DNA of 64,000 nucleotides. Source: Alphaproteobacteria bacterium (GTDB lineage: Bacteria > Myxococcota_A > UBA796 > GCA-2862545). Positions 34,264 to 43,765 of this stretch are shown here, piece by piece. How positions within the stretch are numbered: the stretch's first letter is position 1; each line of letters starts with the position of its first letter. A program made the translations under genes and the position numbers. Location of the stretch: NCBI GenBank assembly GCA_020632875.1, contig JACKET010000011.1, forward strand, positions 157,683 to 221,682, written 5' to 3'. The notes under the pieces are model-generated. The model was not told the DNA's origin, searched no databases, and was given only the letters and a program-made list of their open reading frames with translations.

Positions 34264-35608
34264 CGCGGCGCTCCAGCGTCACGGGCATCCCGTCGCGCGG
34301 GCGCATCGTGATGGTCGGCATGGGCACCACCTCGTGCGCCGGGTCGACGTGGACGGCCCACTCGCGCGCCATCATCGCCAGCAGCAGCGTGCCCTCGAGC
34401 ATCGCCATGTGGCTGCCGATGCACACCCGCGGGCCCCCGCCGAACGGGATGTACGCGAACGGGTGGCGCGGCACGCCCGCTTCGAGGAACCGCTCGGGGC
34501 GGAAGGCCTCGGGTTCGTCCCACCAGCCCGGGTGCCGGTGGAGGAGGTAGGGCAGCGTGAACACGACCTCGTCGGTGTGGATGCGGCGCCCGCCGAGATC
34601 GTGGTCTTCGACGGCGGTGCGCGCGAGGATCCAGGCCGGCGGGTACAGGCGGAGCGACTCCTGCACGACCGCGCGTGTGAACGGGAGCTGCTGGACGGTC
34701 TCGAGCGTGGGTGGACCCACCAGGACCGCGTCGACCTCGGCCTGGAGGCGGGCCAGCGCCGCCGGGTGGGTGTCGAGCAGCCACCAGGCCCAGGTGAGCG
34801 TCGCGGCCGTGGTCTCGTGCCCGGCGAGGAAGATGGTGAGCACCTCGTCGCGCAGCTGCGCGTCGGACATGGACTCGCCGGTCTCTTCGTCGACCGCGTC
34901 CATGAGCATCGAGAGGAGGTCGTCGTGGTCGCCGGGATCCTGCCGGCGCGCCGCGATGATCGGCTCGACCAGCGCGTGGAGCCCGGCGATGGCATCGCGC
35001 AGGTCGCGGTTGCGCCTCGTCGGCACCCAGTCGGGGAGCGTGATGGTCTCCCAGACGCGGCGGTCGATCTCGGTCAGTGCCGTGGCGAGGAGGTGCCCGA
35101 CGCGCTCCGCGACCTCGCCCAGCGTCGTGGAGAACATCGTGCGGACGGCGATCTCCAGCGTCACGGCGGTCATGTCGACCGCGAGATCGAAGCGCTCGCC
35201 GGGCGCGCGTGCGGCCCAGCGCGCGAGCAGCGCGTCGCCCTCGTCCCGCATCAGGCCGAACATGCCTTCGACGCGCTTCCGGCGGAACGCGGGCTGCGCG
35301 AGGCGCCGCTGGCGCTTCCAGAACTCGCCTTCGCTCGTGAGGAGGCCGTTCCCGAGGACCTTCTGCAGCAGCACGTAGCTCTTGTCGTAGTGCTGGCGGC
35401 CCGTCTTCAGCAGGAACTCGGCGAGCTCGGGCTCGTTGGCGAGATGCATCATCTCGATGCCCTTCCCGGGGAGGAAGGTGCGCCCGAGCGCCACGAGCGG
35501 GCCGTGGGTCTCGGCGACCGCGCTGAACGTGGCGAGCGGGGTCTTCGCGATGGACGGCAGGACCCCGATGAACGGGAGCCCTCCGGCACAGGGCGGCGGA
35601 GCGGTCAT
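34253..35608 (-). CDS. Cytochrome P450
   Basis: 451 residues from ATG 35608, normal P450 length. The I-helix oxygen-binding motif AGHETT (262-267), the ExxR pair E317/R320, PERF (371-374) and the heme-ligand loop FGGGPRVCIG with C396 are all intact. The sequence is of the class II-like bacterial type related to CYP102/CYP4-like families (RRLAQPAFRRKRV, LYPPAWILAR). It is soluble and needs a separate redox partner, which is not encoded here. It lies 33 bp downstream of the small membrane-anchored protein gene on the same strand. The substrate is unknown. Confidence 0.95.
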   Translation of the reverse strand: MTAPPPCAGGLPFIGVLPSIAKTPLATFSAVAETHGPLVALGRTFLPGKGIEMMHLANEPELAEFLLKTGRQHYDKSYVLLQKVLGNGLLTSEGEFWKRQRRLAQPAFRRKRVEGMFGLMRDEGDALLARWAARAPGERFDLAVDMTAVTLEIAVRTMFSTTLGEVAERVGHLLATALTEIDRRVWETITLPDWVPTRRNRDLRDAIAGLHALVEPIIAARRQDPGDHDDLLSMLMDAVDEETGESMSDAQLRDEVLTIFLAGHETTAATLTWAWWLLDTHPAALARLQAEVDAVLVGPPTLETVQQLPFTRAVVQESLRLYPPAWILARTAVEDHDLGGRRIHTDEVVFTLPYLLHRHPGWWDEPEAFRPERFLEAGVPRHPFAYIPFGGGPRVCIGSHMAMLEGTLLLAMMAREWAVHVDPAHEVVPMPTITMRPRDGMPVTLERRVRS

Positions 35609-35641
35609 ACCCGAGCATACCCGCGAGGCCCGCAGCGCTCC

Positions 35642-36115
35642 TCAGTCTCCGCCGAAGCACCGCGAGAACGCCACCTTCGCCTCGACCTCGGGGCATGCCA
35701 GATCGACGCTCCCGCCGAGCCCCCAGTGGTCGAAGAGCATCTCGTCGAGCGCGGTGATCCGCACCTCGAAGCGCTCGCAGGCCGCCCGATCGACCACCAC
35801 CGGCGCCGCGTCTCCGTCGCGCAGCGCCACGACGTCGCCCTGCGCGGGGTCCTGGAACACCCGCAGCCGCCGGGACGGATGCGCCCGGGCGAACAGATCG
35901 ACGCCGTGGAACTGCGGCTGGCTGCGGGGCGCGTCCTCCGACAGCACGCCAGAGGCGCACCGGTCGGGCGCGAAGGTCGTGTCGCCCACTCGGATCGTGC
36001 CGTGGACCTCGCTCTTCGCGCGGTCGGAGAGGAAGACGTACCCGCCGAGGAGCAAGAGGGGCACCACGAGCATCACGACGGGCAGCATCACGTGGGCGGG
36101 CTTCAGGTCCGACAT
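35642..36115 (-). CDS. Membrane-anchored protein of unknown function
   Basis: 157 residues from ATG 36115. One N-terminal transmembrane segment (about 9-29, LPVVMLVVPLLLLGGYVFL) is followed by a periplasmic domain with four Cys residues that may form two disulfides. The much longer open frame across 36116-40432 in this register is antisense to GH31 and other genes and is rejected. It sits upstream of the P450 gene on the same strand and may share its transcript. No family is recognised. Confidence 0.65.
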   Translation of the reverse strand: MSDLKPAHVMLPVVMLVVPLLLLGGYVFLSDRAKSEVHGTIRVGDTTFAPDRCASGVLSEDAPRSQPQFHGVDLFARAHPSRRLRVFQDPAQGDVVALRDGDAAPVVVDRAACERFEVRITALDEMLFDHWGLGGSVDLACPEVEAKVAFSRCFGGD

Positions 36116-36232
36116 GCCCCACCCTACCCCGCCGCCTGCCGACGACGCCCGTCTGCGCATCGTGAGCGGTCGCCCATTGCAGTCTCCCCGACATGGGCGG
36201 AGAATCCCGGCGCCTCCGCTGCAGAGAGTCCC

Positions 36233-36682
36233 ATGTCCGACAACACCCAGCTCACCACCCTCGGCAACCTCGACCCGAAGCTCGCCAGCGCGCTCTGCTA
36301 CGTGCCGATCATGTCGATCAACATCATCGCGAGCCTCGCGTTCTTCTTCACCGAGAAGGAGAACAAGCTCGTGCGGTTCCACGCCGCTCAGGGGCTGATG
36401 TTCGTCGTCACGCTCATGGTCAGCGGGTTCGTGTTCGGGCTCGTCTACGGGCTCGGCACCGTGTTCGGCATCGTCGTCGACGGAGTCCTCGGCACCGACG
36501 GGCTGATCTCCCTGCTCGTCTCGCTCCTCCTGCTGCTGCTGATGATGCTCTTCCTCGCTGTCGTCGTGCTGCTGCCGTTCGGCCTCGCCGCGATGGCGTA
36601 CATGGAGATGCCGACGCGGCTCCCCATCCTCGCCGGCCTCGCGGAACGCATCGCGGGCCTCGAGAGCGGCTGGAACGACTGA
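36233..36682 (+). CDS. DUF4870-like membrane protein
   Basis: 149 residues from ATG 36233. The pattern LASALCYVP...FFFTEKENKLVRFHAAQGL followed by three hydrophobic helices (about 55-85, 90-120 and a final amphipathic end) matches DUF4870/Tic20-like small inner-membrane proteins. Function is unknown for the family. It is divergent from the minus-strand membrane-anchored gene (117 bp between) and lies 42 bp upstream of the FG-GAP lipoprotein. Confidence 0.8.
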   Translation: MSDNTQLTTLGNLDPKLASALCYVPIMSINIIASLAFFFTEKENKLVRFHAAQGLMFVVTLMVSGFVFGLVYGLGTVFGIVVDGVLGTDGLISLLVSLLLLLLMMLFLAVVVLLPFGLAAMAYMEMPTRLPILAGLAERIAGLESGWND

Positions 36683-36724
36683 TCGTCGCACGCGGTAGGA
36701 TGGGAGCCGACGTCCGGAGACGGC

Positions 36725-37939
36725 ATGCTCCCCACCCTCGCCCTGCTCGCCTGCGCGCCGCCACCCACCGAGCCGGGCGATCCGCTCCTGATCGAATTCC
36801 ACGAGCAGCCGGAGGCGACCGGCATGCTCCTCGTCGGGCCCTGGCCCCCGGAGGGTGACCTCGCCGCCGAGGCCACGCGGGTGTGGCGCGGCGGAGGCCT
36901 CGGACAGCCAGACCTGGCGATCTCGGTGGTACGCGACGGCACGGCCCCCGGGACGGACGCGCTGGTCATCCATTCGCACGAGGGCGCGCTCGTCGCCGAT
37001 CCACGCTCTGCGTCCGGCGACCTCCAGGGGCGCGTCCTGGGGGACGCCGGGAGCCCGGTCACGGATGTCGTCCCGCTCGAGCTCGACGGCGAGAGCGCGA
37101 TCGCGGTCCTGCGGGAGAACGAGGCCATCCACGTGATTCTCGCGGCCGCGCTGCGGGACGCTGCCGATCTCGAACGACCCGGCGACCTCGCCATCGCGTC
37201 GTTCGCCGGAGCGTGGGATCACGCCCGTCTCACCGACGCCCGCGACGACGGCGGCGTGCTGCGCGTCGCGGTCGGGCGCCCATCGGAGATCTTCGACGAG
37301 GGGCGCGGGCAGGTCGACATCGTGGGGTCCGACGGTGGCTGGACGTGGGTGCCCGCCGAGCGGTTCGACGGGCTCGGCACCGCCGTGCTCCTCGGAGGCG
37401 ACCGAATCGCGCTGGGCAACGAGCGGCACCGCGAAGGCGACGTGCGCGTGGGCCAGATCGTGGTCCTCGGGCTCGACACGACCCCCACGGGGGTCCAGGT
37501 CCTGCCCGGCGTCGGCCCGGTGGTCGGCGTGCCCCAGGACGTCCTCCAGGGCGACGTGGGCCGCTTCCCCGACGTGGATGGCGACGGCATCGACGAGCTC
37601 GTCGCATCCGCGAGCGTGTTCATGAGCAGCGCGCTCCTCGGCGTCTCGCGCCTGACCCCCGAGGACGCCGCTCTGCGCGGCCTCTCCGCGCATGCCCTCG
37701 TTCCGGACGGCGACGGCGACGGGCTCCCCGACGTGTGGTTCGGCGGAGTGACCTGGCGTGTGGTCGGCTCGGCGTCGCTGTCGTGGGCCGGCGAGAGCCT
37801 CGGCGATCGACCGGCGCTCCGCGAAGGGGCCGACGGCATCCCGACGACCGCCCGCACGCAGGACACCCGCCCGTGGCTGGGCCTGCTGACGATCGAAGGG
37901 GTCCCGCACTGGGCATACGCCGTCCCCGACGCGCTGTGA
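36725..37939 (+). CDS. FG-GAP repeat lipoprotein
   Basis: 404 residues from ATG 36725, the first possible start in the frame. A minimal, uncharged signal peptide has its lipobox Cys at position 10 (MLPTLALLAC). The body carries repeating beta-blade segments with Asp-rich loops (DVDGDGIDELVASA about 280-293; DGDGDGLPDVWFGG about 333-346), typical of integrin-like FG-GAP propellers. It is presumably exposed on the outer membrane. The ligand is unknown. It is followed 39 bp later by the GH31 lipoprotein. Confidence 0.8.
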   Translation: MLPTLALLACAPPPTEPGDPLLIEFHEQPEATGMLLVGPWPPEGDLAAEATRVWRGGGLGQPDLAISVVRDGTAPGTDALVIHSHEGALVADPRSASGDLQGRVLGDAGSPVTDVVPLELDGESAIAVLRENEAIHVILAAALRDAADLERPGDLAIASFAGAWDHARLTDARDDGGVLRVAVGRPSEIFDEGRGQVDIVGSDGGWTWVPAERFDGLGTAVLLGGDRIALGNERHREGDVRVGQIVVLGLDTTPTGVQVLPGVGPVVGVPQDVLQGDVGRFPDVDGDGIDELVASASVFMSSALLGVSRLTPEDAALRGLSAHALVPDGDGDGLPDVWFGGVTWRVVGSASLSWAGESLGDRPALREGADGIPTTARTQDTRPWLGLLTIEGVPHWAYAVPDAL

Positions 37940-37978
37940 TCGCGGGCAGGCCGTGCGTTCGCGCGGTATGACGGGCAG

Positions 37979-40255
37979 ATGTCCGTTCTCCTCCTGAGCC
38001 TCCTGTCCTGCAAGCGCGAGCCCGTCGACACCGACACCGGCCCCGTACCCATCGAGTCCGTCGAGTTCGAGCTGGGCGGTGCGCGCCTCCTCTCGCTGCC
38101 CGTCGAGGGCCTCGAGATCGGCATCCTGCCCGTGGGCGATGAAGACCGCTGGTCGTACCTCCCCTCCTGGACGCAGGAGGCGGGTGTGATCTGGCGGGCG
38201 CCGCTCAGCGCCGTCCGCGACGGGGGCACCGTCACGCTCACCTACCGCGACGACATCCACACGACGCTCGAGCTCGAAGAAGACGGCGAAGACGGGTGGT
38301 CCCTGCGCTGGACCGCCGAACCGGGCCGCGACGTCGCGTTCTTCCGGCTCACGGCGCGCGGCGACGCGACCGAGGGCTTCTACGGTCTCGGCGAGTCGTT
38401 CGACCACCCGCACCACCGCGGGCAGATCCGCGACATGCAGATCGAGCCCAGCGGCGGCACCGAGTCCGGCTACAACGAAGCGCACGTCCCCATCCCGTTC
38501 GTCATCGGCACCACCGGCTGGGGCCTGTTCGTGCAGGACGACCACGCGATGCGGTTCGAGGTCGCCACCGAGGCCGACGACGCGGTCCGCGTGACGGTCG
38601 GCATGGGCGCAGCGACCGAAGCGGGCCTGCCGATGCACGTGTGGCTCGAGGAGCACCCGCTCGACCTCACGAAGCGGTACTACGACCTCACCGGCTACCC
38701 CGCACTCCCCGCGCCGTGGGCGCTCGGGCCGATCCTGTGGCGCGACGAGAACGTCGATCAGACCGAGCTGGAGGGCGATCTCACGGCGATGCGCACACTC
38801 GACCTCGCCACGAGCGCCGTGTGGATCGACCGCCCGTACGCGACCGCCGTGAACAGCTTCGACTTCGAGCCGACGAACTGGCCCGACCCGCAGGGCATGA
38901 TCGACGGCGCGCACGACCTCGGGTTCCGCATGGGCCTGTGGCACACGCCCTACGCCGAGGAGGCGACCGGCGTGTTCCACGCCGAGGCCATCGCGAACGG
39001 CTACTTCCCGCCGCTCGAGCCCGACATCGTGCTGCAGGTCGTGAACTGGGGGGCGCTGGTCGACTTCACGAACCCCGACGCGACGGCCTGGTGGATCGAC
39101 AACGTCCACCTGTACACCGACATGGGGATCGAGGGCTTCAAGCTCGACTTCGCCGAAGACATCATCCCCGGCGTGTTCCAGTTCCGCCTGGCCTGGGAGT
39201 TCGCGGACGGTAGCGACGAGCGCACGATGCACCGCCACTACCAGCGGCTCTACCACCAGGCGTACCGCGAGGCGCTCGGCGAGGGCACGGGCTTCCTGCT
39301 GTGCCGCACGGGCGCGTGGGGCGACCAGGCGACCGGCACCATCATCTGGCCCGGCGACATCGACGGGAACCTCGCGCTCCACGGCGAGGACGTGGGGGAC
39401 TACGTCGCGGTGGGCGGCCTCCCCGCGGCGGTCGTGGCGAGCATCGGGCTCGGCCCGTCGGGCTTCCCGTTCTTCGGCAGCGACACCGGCGGGTACCGGC
39501 ACACGCCGCCCGACAAGGAGACCTTCACGCGCTGGTTCGAGCACACCGCGCTCTCGAGCGTGATGCAGATCGGCATGGGCAGCAGCGACGTCGCCTGGGA
39601 GCCCGTGCGCGACTGGGACGCCGCGATGCTCGACGACTACCGGTTCTACACGCGGCTGCACCTCCGCCTGTTCCCCTACCTGTGGACCTACGCGAACCGC
39701 ATCGAGGCGACCGGGCACCCGCTCCAGCGGCCCCTGGGCCTCGCGCACCCCGAGCTCGGCGAGCAGTTCGACTTCGACTACCTGCTGGGCGAGGAGCTGC
39801 TCGTGGCGCCCGTGGTCCGACCCGGCGAGACGACCCGCCGCGTCGTGCTCCCCGAGGGCGAGTGGCTCGACTGGTTCGACGGCACGGTGCTCCCGGCCGG
39901 AGAGCACGTGGTCGACGCGCCCCTGTCGAAGATTCCGCTGTTCCTGAAGAAGGGCGGGATGGTCCCGATGCTGCGGCCCACGATCGACACGCTGAGCCCC
40001 GTGACCGACACGACGGTCGACTCGTTCGCGACCGACCCCGGGATGCTGTACGTCCGCGTGTTCCCCGGCGAGGCCGGCAGCTTCACGCTGTACGACGGCA
40101 CGGTGCTCACCCAGGAGGGCTCCGGCGGCACGGCCACGCTGGGCTACACGGCGGGCACGGTTTTCACGTCCGGCGTCGTGTTCGACGTGGTCGGGCTCGG
40201 CGGCGGGCCGGTCGAGGTCACGCTCGCTTCGGATGGGACGGTCTCGGTGCCTTAG
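37979..40255 (+). CDS. Glycoside hydrolase family 31 lipoprotein
   Basis: 758 residues from ATG 37979, the first possible start. The signal peptide is short with Cys at position 11 (LLSLLSC). GH31 layout: N-terminal beta domain (FYGLGESFDHPHHRG), (beta/alpha)8 barrel with nucleophile D390 (GFKLDFAED) and acid/base candidate D460 (WPGD), the SDTGGY loop, and C-terminal beta domains (EGEWLDWFDG). The family includes alpha-glucosidases, alpha-xylosidases and sulfoquinovosidases; the subsite residues do not let me choose. It likely works on glycans at the cell surface. Confidence 0.92.
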   Translation: MSVLLLSLLSCKREPVDTDTGPVPIESVEFELGGARLLSLPVEGLEIGILPVGDEDRWSYLPSWTQEAGVIWRAPLSAVRDGGTVTLTYRDDIHTTLELEEDGEDGWSLRWTAEPGRDVAFFRLTARGDATEGFYGLGESFDHPHHRGQIRDMQIEPSGGTESGYNEAHVPIPFVIGTTGWGLFVQDDHAMRFEVATEADDAVRVTVGMGAATEAGLPMHVWLEEHPLDLTKRYYDLTGYPALPAPWALGPILWRDENVDQTELEGDLTAMRTLDLATSAVWIDRPYATAVNSFDFEPTNWPDPQGMIDGAHDLGFRMGLWHTPYAEEATGVFHAEAIANGYFPPLEPDIVLQVVNWGALVDFTNPDATAWWIDNVHLYTDMGIEGFKLDFAEDIIPGVFQFRLAWEFADGSDERTMHRHYQRLYHQAYREALGEGTGFLLCRTGAWGDQATGTIIWPGDIDGNLALHGEDVGDYVAVGGLPAAVVASIGLGPSGFPFFGSDTGGYRHTPPDKETFTRWFEHTALSSVMQIGMGSSDVAWEPVRDWDAAMLDDYRFYTRLHLRLFPYLWTYANRIEATGHPLQRPLGLAHPELGEQFDFDYLLGEELLVAPVVRPGETTRRVVLPEGEWLDWFDGTVLPAGEHVVDAPLSKIPLFLKKGGMVPMLRPTIDTLSPVTDTTVDSFATDPGMLYVRVFPGEAGSFTLYDGTVLTQEGSGGTATLGYTAGTVFTSGVVFDVVGLGGGPVEVTLASDGTVSVP

Positions 40256-40262
40256 AACGGTC

Positions 40263-40580
40263 GTGGACTCCGGGGGGACGACTCGGCTGGCGAGCGGGAT
40301 CGGTCTCACGCAGATGACGCAGAAGGACGCAGATGACGCAGAAACGAGGCCGTCGCGAGTCGAGCGTCTTCGCGTCCCCGAGGTTCTCCGTTCATCGAGG
40401 TGGACTGGAAGCGGATCGACAGCCGGGCTCACCAGAGCAGCCCGAAACGCCGGCCTGCTCTGTGGACTCCGGGGGGACGACTCGACTGGCGAGCGGGATC
40501 GGTCTCACGCAGATGACGCAGATGACGCAGATGACGCAAGAAACGAGGCCGTCCAGGGTCGAGCGTCTTCGCGTTCCCGG
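40263..40580 (-). repeat. Two direct ~117-bp repeats carrying the family A core in reverse orientation
   Basis: GTGGACTCCGGGGGGACGAC begins at 40263 and again at 40462 (offset 199). Each copy runs through ACGCAGATGACGCAG units (40308-40340; 40507-40539) to CGTCTTCGCG. The core is the reverse complement of the TGCGTCATCTGCGT core elsewhere. Unit order differs slightly between copies. Confidence 0.8.
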
Positions 40581-41147
40581 GCCGCGTCGACAGGCCTGGC
40601 GCGCACAGCGACCACAGAGAGCCACAGCGTGTCGGTGCCCGGTGAAACCGAACCTTCGCGGCGGACTGGGACCGCTCACCCGAGCAGCCCGAAACGCCGG
40701 CCTGCTCTGGGCGGGGCGCGCTGTAGTCCCCGCCATCCCCGGTGTCAGAGCGAACCCCATCCCCGGTGTCAGAGCGAACCCGAACATCCGCATTGCAGAG
40801 CTGATACCGATGGTATTGCGCGCTCCATTCCTCCGCACGGCGTCTGGACGCCCTGCAGAGGGCACCGACGACGCCGCTCGACGCGAGCATGGCGCGGACC
40901 CCCAGGCGGCGCGCCACGAGCCCCTGCACCGCGTTTGGCCCCGTCGACGCGGGCCATTCTGCAAGTCCGGTGAGGCGAGCGTCTGCTGGGCGACGAGGCC
41001 TGGACTTGATTATTGACGCGTCAACAGAAAAATAGAACGCCCTGTGTTCAGCCTGATAGCTCCGCTATCGAGATGTTCGGGTTTGCTCTGACACCGGATT
41101 CGGTGAGGTACGTCACACTCTACCGGATGCCGTCCCGCGTCAGCTCC

Positions 41148-41403
41148 GGTGAGTCCCGATTCCGGTCCGTGGGGAGGCCCGCTCTGTCGGCCCGAACACC
41201 GAGACGTCCCTTGGAAGCCCCGACGTCACGGGCGGACATTCGCGGCCCTTGGCGGTCCTGGCGATGCAATCCCCGTCGACGGTGCCCGGGGAGAGGAGGA
41301 CGCTCGACCCGCGACGGCCTGGTTTCTGCGTCATCTGCGTCCTTCTGCGTCATCTGCGTGAGGCCCTGAGACGCTCGGAGCCCGATCGCTTCCGACACAG
41401 AGA
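41148..41403 (+). repeat. Dispersed intergenic repeat, family A, copy 2
   Basis: It aligns along its length with 46676-46921 (GGTGAGTCCCGA, GCCCGCTCTGTCG, GACGTCACGGG, GGTGCCCGGGGA versus AGTGCCCGGGGA). The TGCGTCATCTGCGT core is at 41327-41359. It lies just beyond the 3' end of the MFS gene. Confidence 0.8.
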
Positions 41404-41430
41404 GCTGTTTCTCGCTGCCATCCCCCGGGC

Positions 41431-42579
41431 TCACCGACGGAGCAGGACGATCGCAGCAGCGAGTCCCGCCAGCACGGCTCCGCAGCCGAAGGTCGCCGCC
41501 GGGCCCCATGTGCTCCACAGCGCCCCCGCGATGCCGCTCGCGAGGAGCAGGGCCACGCCGAGCACCAGGTTGAACACCCCGAACGCCGTGCCCCGCAGCG
41601 CGGGCGGCGCGCTGTCCGCGACCAGCTTCGACAGCAGCCCCTGGGTCAGCGCGAGGTGCAGCCCCCACAGCCCGGTCCCGACGAACACGCCCGGGATGGA
41701 CGGCGCCAGCGCGAGCACCAGGTCTCCCAGCACCAGCAGCACGAGGCCCGCCAGCAGGAAGGACCGCGGAGACGCCGAGTCCGCCGCGGCCCCCGCGGGG
41801 TACGCCGCACCCGCGTAGAACACGTTCATGCACACCATGACGGCGGGCACCCAGGCCAGCGGGACGCCCACGTCCTCGGCGCGCAGCACCAGGAACGCCT
41901 CGCTGAACCGGGCCAGCGTGAACAGCCCTCCCAGCGCGACGACGCCCCAGAAGGCCCGTGGCAGAAGGCGCGCGTTCGACAGGGCCATCGGAGGACGCTC
42001 CTCCGCGGGGGCTCGCTCGGGCTCGCGGATGACGGTCGCCAGCAGCGTGACGGCGATCACGGCGGGCACGACCGCCACCCACATCGCGGCGCGCAGATCG
42101 GCCAGCCAGAACATCAGCGCGACGGCGAGCAGCGGACCGAGCACCGCGCCCACCGAGTCGAGCGCCTGGCGCAGGCCGTACGCCGCGCCCCGCTGCGATT
42201 CCGGCACGAGGTCCGCGACGAGCGCGTCCCGCGGCGCGCCGCGGATGCCCTTCCCCACCCGGTCGAGGAACCGGGCCCCGAACACCATCGCCACCGAGCC
42301 GGCCAGCGGGAAGAACGGCTTGGTCGCGGCCGACAGCCCGTAGCCGAGCACCACGAGCGACTTGCGGTGCTGGAACCGGTCGCTGATCGCGCCGGAGAAC
42401 ACCTTCAAGATGGCCGCCGTCGCCTCCGCCACGCCCTCGACGATGCCGACCGTCAGCACCGAGGTGTGCAGGACCGACACCATGAACAGCGGCAGCAGCC
42501 CGTGGACGAGCTCCGACGACATGTCCATGAACAACGAGCCGAAGCCGAGCGCCCAGATGCCCGCCGGGAGCCGCTTCAA
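41431..42579 (-). CDS. MFS transporter
   Basis: 382 residues if translation starts at TTG 42579, which overlaps the upstream stop (TTGA). An ATG further in would remove the first helix. About 12 transmembrane helices are visible, with the MFS loop 2-3 signature region (SGAISDRFQHRKSLVVLGYG) and FLDRVGKGIRGAPRDALVAD, typical of the tetracycline-resistance/YfkF-like subgroup. The substrate is unknown. It is the last gene of a four-gene coupled operon with two small paralogous envelope proteins and a polytopic membrane protein. A rare TTG start would make translation depend on coupling. Confidence 0.88.
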   Translation of the reverse strand: MKRLPAGIWALGFGSLFMDMSSELVHGLLPLFMVSVLHTSVLTVGIVEGVAEATAAILKVFSGAISDRFQHRKSLVVLGYGLSAATKPFFPLAGSVAMVFGARFLDRVGKGIRGAPRDALVADLVPESQRGAAYGLRQALDSVGAVLGPLLAVALMFWLADLRAAMWVAVVPAVIAVTLLATVIREPERAPAEERPPMALSNARLLPRAFWGVVALGGLFTLARFSEAFLVLRAEDVGVPLAWVPAVMVCMNVFYAGAAYPAGAAADSASPRSFLLAGLVLLVLGDLVLALAPSIPGVFVGTGLWGLHLALTQGLLSKLVADSAPPALRGTAFGVFNLVLGVALLLASGIAGALWSTWGPAATFGCGAVLAGLAAAIVLLRR

Positions 42580-43178
42580 CGCGTCGCGCCCACCCGGCCG
42601 AAGCTGTGGCCGATGCCCCACAGGAGGCCCGTGCCGCCGGGCGTGTAGCGCGTCCGGACATTGCAGCTCGTCCCGGGAGCACACCCGATGAGCGTCGTCG
42701 AAGACGTCCGGAGGACCCCGAGCCGGAAGTCGACGTGCACGAACCATGGCCGCAACGTGCCCTGCTTCGGGAGCCACGCCTTCGGGGAGAGCGCGATGAC
42801 CGGCGAATGCACCAGCCCGTTGTCGGTGGTGTCGACCGACCACCCCGCGGTGAGGTCGATGCGGATGGGCGTCTCGGGGTCGCCGATCCGCAGGCCCATG
42901 CGGGGCTCCACACGCAGCGCCGTCTGGAACGTCGCCGCCTGGAACGCGGTGTGGACGCCGGCGAAGAAGCGACTCCGCCCGATGGCGTGGCCGAACGTCA
43001 GGTGGACGTTCGCGCGCGGGAACTCGTACGCCTTGCTGCTGTAGCGGGGAGGCTCCTGGAACAGGCCGGTGCCGACGGACAGGTCCGAGCGCCGCACGAA
43101 CAGCCCGTCGCCGCGGGAGCTCCGCGACGGGAGGGGCAGATCGGAGCCGAAGGCCATGGTGCAGAGGAGCGCAATCAT
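42576..43178 (-). CDS. Envelope beta-protein, paralogue 2
   Basis: 200 residues from ATG 43178, which overlaps the upstream stop (ATGA). A short uncharged signal-like start (MIALLCTMAFGSDLPLP) precedes alternating beta-strand sequence (NVHLTFGHAIGRSRFFAGVHTAF, RVEPRMGLRIGDPETPIRIDLTAGWSV) with aromatic strand ends, compatible with a small outer-membrane barrel. It is clearly homologous to the adjacent upstream gene along its full length, and both end in the identical FGRVGATR. No known family is recognised. Confidence 0.75.
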   Translation of the reverse strand: MIALLCTMAFGSDLPLPSRSSRGDGLFVRRSDLSVGTGLFQEPPRYSSKAYEFPRANVHLTFGHAIGRSRFFAGVHTAFQAATFQTALRVEPRMGLRIGDPETPIRIDLTAGWSVDTTDNGLVHSPVIALSPKAWLPKQGTLRPWFVHVDFRLGVLRTSSTTLIGCAPGTSCNVRTRYTPGGTGLLWGIGHSFGRVGATR

Positions 43179-43765
43179 CGCGTCGCGCCCACCCGGCCGA
43201 AGCTGCGGCCGACGCCCCACAGGATGCCGCTGCCACCGGGGGTGATGTGGGTCACGACATTGCAGCCAGGAGTGAAGCACAGCATGGTCGTCGTTTCATA
43301 CCCCCGGAGGAAGCCGATCCGCGCGTCGACGTGCACGAACCAGGGCAGCAGCTCGCCGCGCTTCCAGAGCCACAGCCGCGGTGAGACCGCTGCTGTAGGG
43401 GTGTGGACGAGCTCGTAGCCGTTAACGTCGACCGACCACCCCACTACGAGGTCGACGCGGAACGGCACGTCCGCTTCGCCGATGCGGAACCCCACGCGCG
43501 GCTCGAGGCGGAGGGTGTCGTACGACGCATCCTGGAAGGCCGTGTGGGCGCCGAGGTAGACCGGGCTCCGCCACAGCCGGTGCGCGAGCGTGAGATGGAC
43601 GCTGGCCCGCGGCAGGCGGAACGCGTCCTTCCGGTGGACGGCGGGCTCCTGGAGGATGCCCGTTCCGACCGAGATCTCGGTGTGCCCGGGGAACAGGCGG
43701 CTGCCCGGGTTCGGCGACGGGAGCGGCAGGTCTGAGCCCCATGCCAACGCGCAGAGCGCCAGCAT
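43175..43765 (-). CDS. Envelope beta-protein, paralogue 1
   Basis: 196 residues from ATG 43765, overlapping the upstream stop by one base (TGATG). The signal-like start MLALCALAWGSDLPLP parallels paralogue 2. Shared motifs are SVGTGxxQEP, ASVHLTLAHRLWRS, LEPRVGFRIGEADVPFRVDL, GWSVDVNG and PWFVHVDARIGFLR. Two Cys residues in the CFTPGC region are matched by CAPGTSC in the paralogue, suggesting a conserved disulfide. It is probably an outer-membrane barrel; function is unknown. Confidence 0.75.
   Translation of the reverse strand: MLALCALAWGSDLPLPSPNPGSRLFPGHTEISVGTGILQEPAVHRKDAFRLPRASVHLTLAHRLWRSPVYLGAHTAFQDASYDTLRLEPRVGFRIGEADVPFRVDLVVGWSVDVNGYELVHTPTAAVSPRLWLWKRGELLPWFVHVDARIGFLRGYETTTMLCFTPGCNVVTHITPGGSGILWGVGRSFGRVGATR

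Larger units (their letters stand above)
40256..41430. other. 1.2-kb gene-free region between convergent genes, filled with repeats
   Basis: Open frames here have shadow composition and no ribosome sites. Contents: two inverted-orientation family A copies (40263-40580), the 22-bp unit CCCGAAACGCCGGCCTGCTCTG at 40441 and 40688, a short tandem duplication around 40733-40785 (CATCCCCGGTGTCAGAGCGA twice) and an AT-rich patch (about 40995-41060). The patch contains the perfect palindrome TTGACGCGTCAA at 41013-41024. A plus-orientation family A copy is at 41148-41403. Confidence 0.75.

Noticed and set aside
36116..40432. Long minus-strand open frame extending upstream of the gene at 35642-36115
   Set aside because: It covers the GH31 and FG-GAP genes in antisense; only its last 157 codons, after ATG 36115, look like a real protein.
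40333..41369. Small open frames within the repeat-filled convergent region
   Set aside because: They have no ribosome sites, are low-complexity and cross repeat boundaries; best treated as non-coding.
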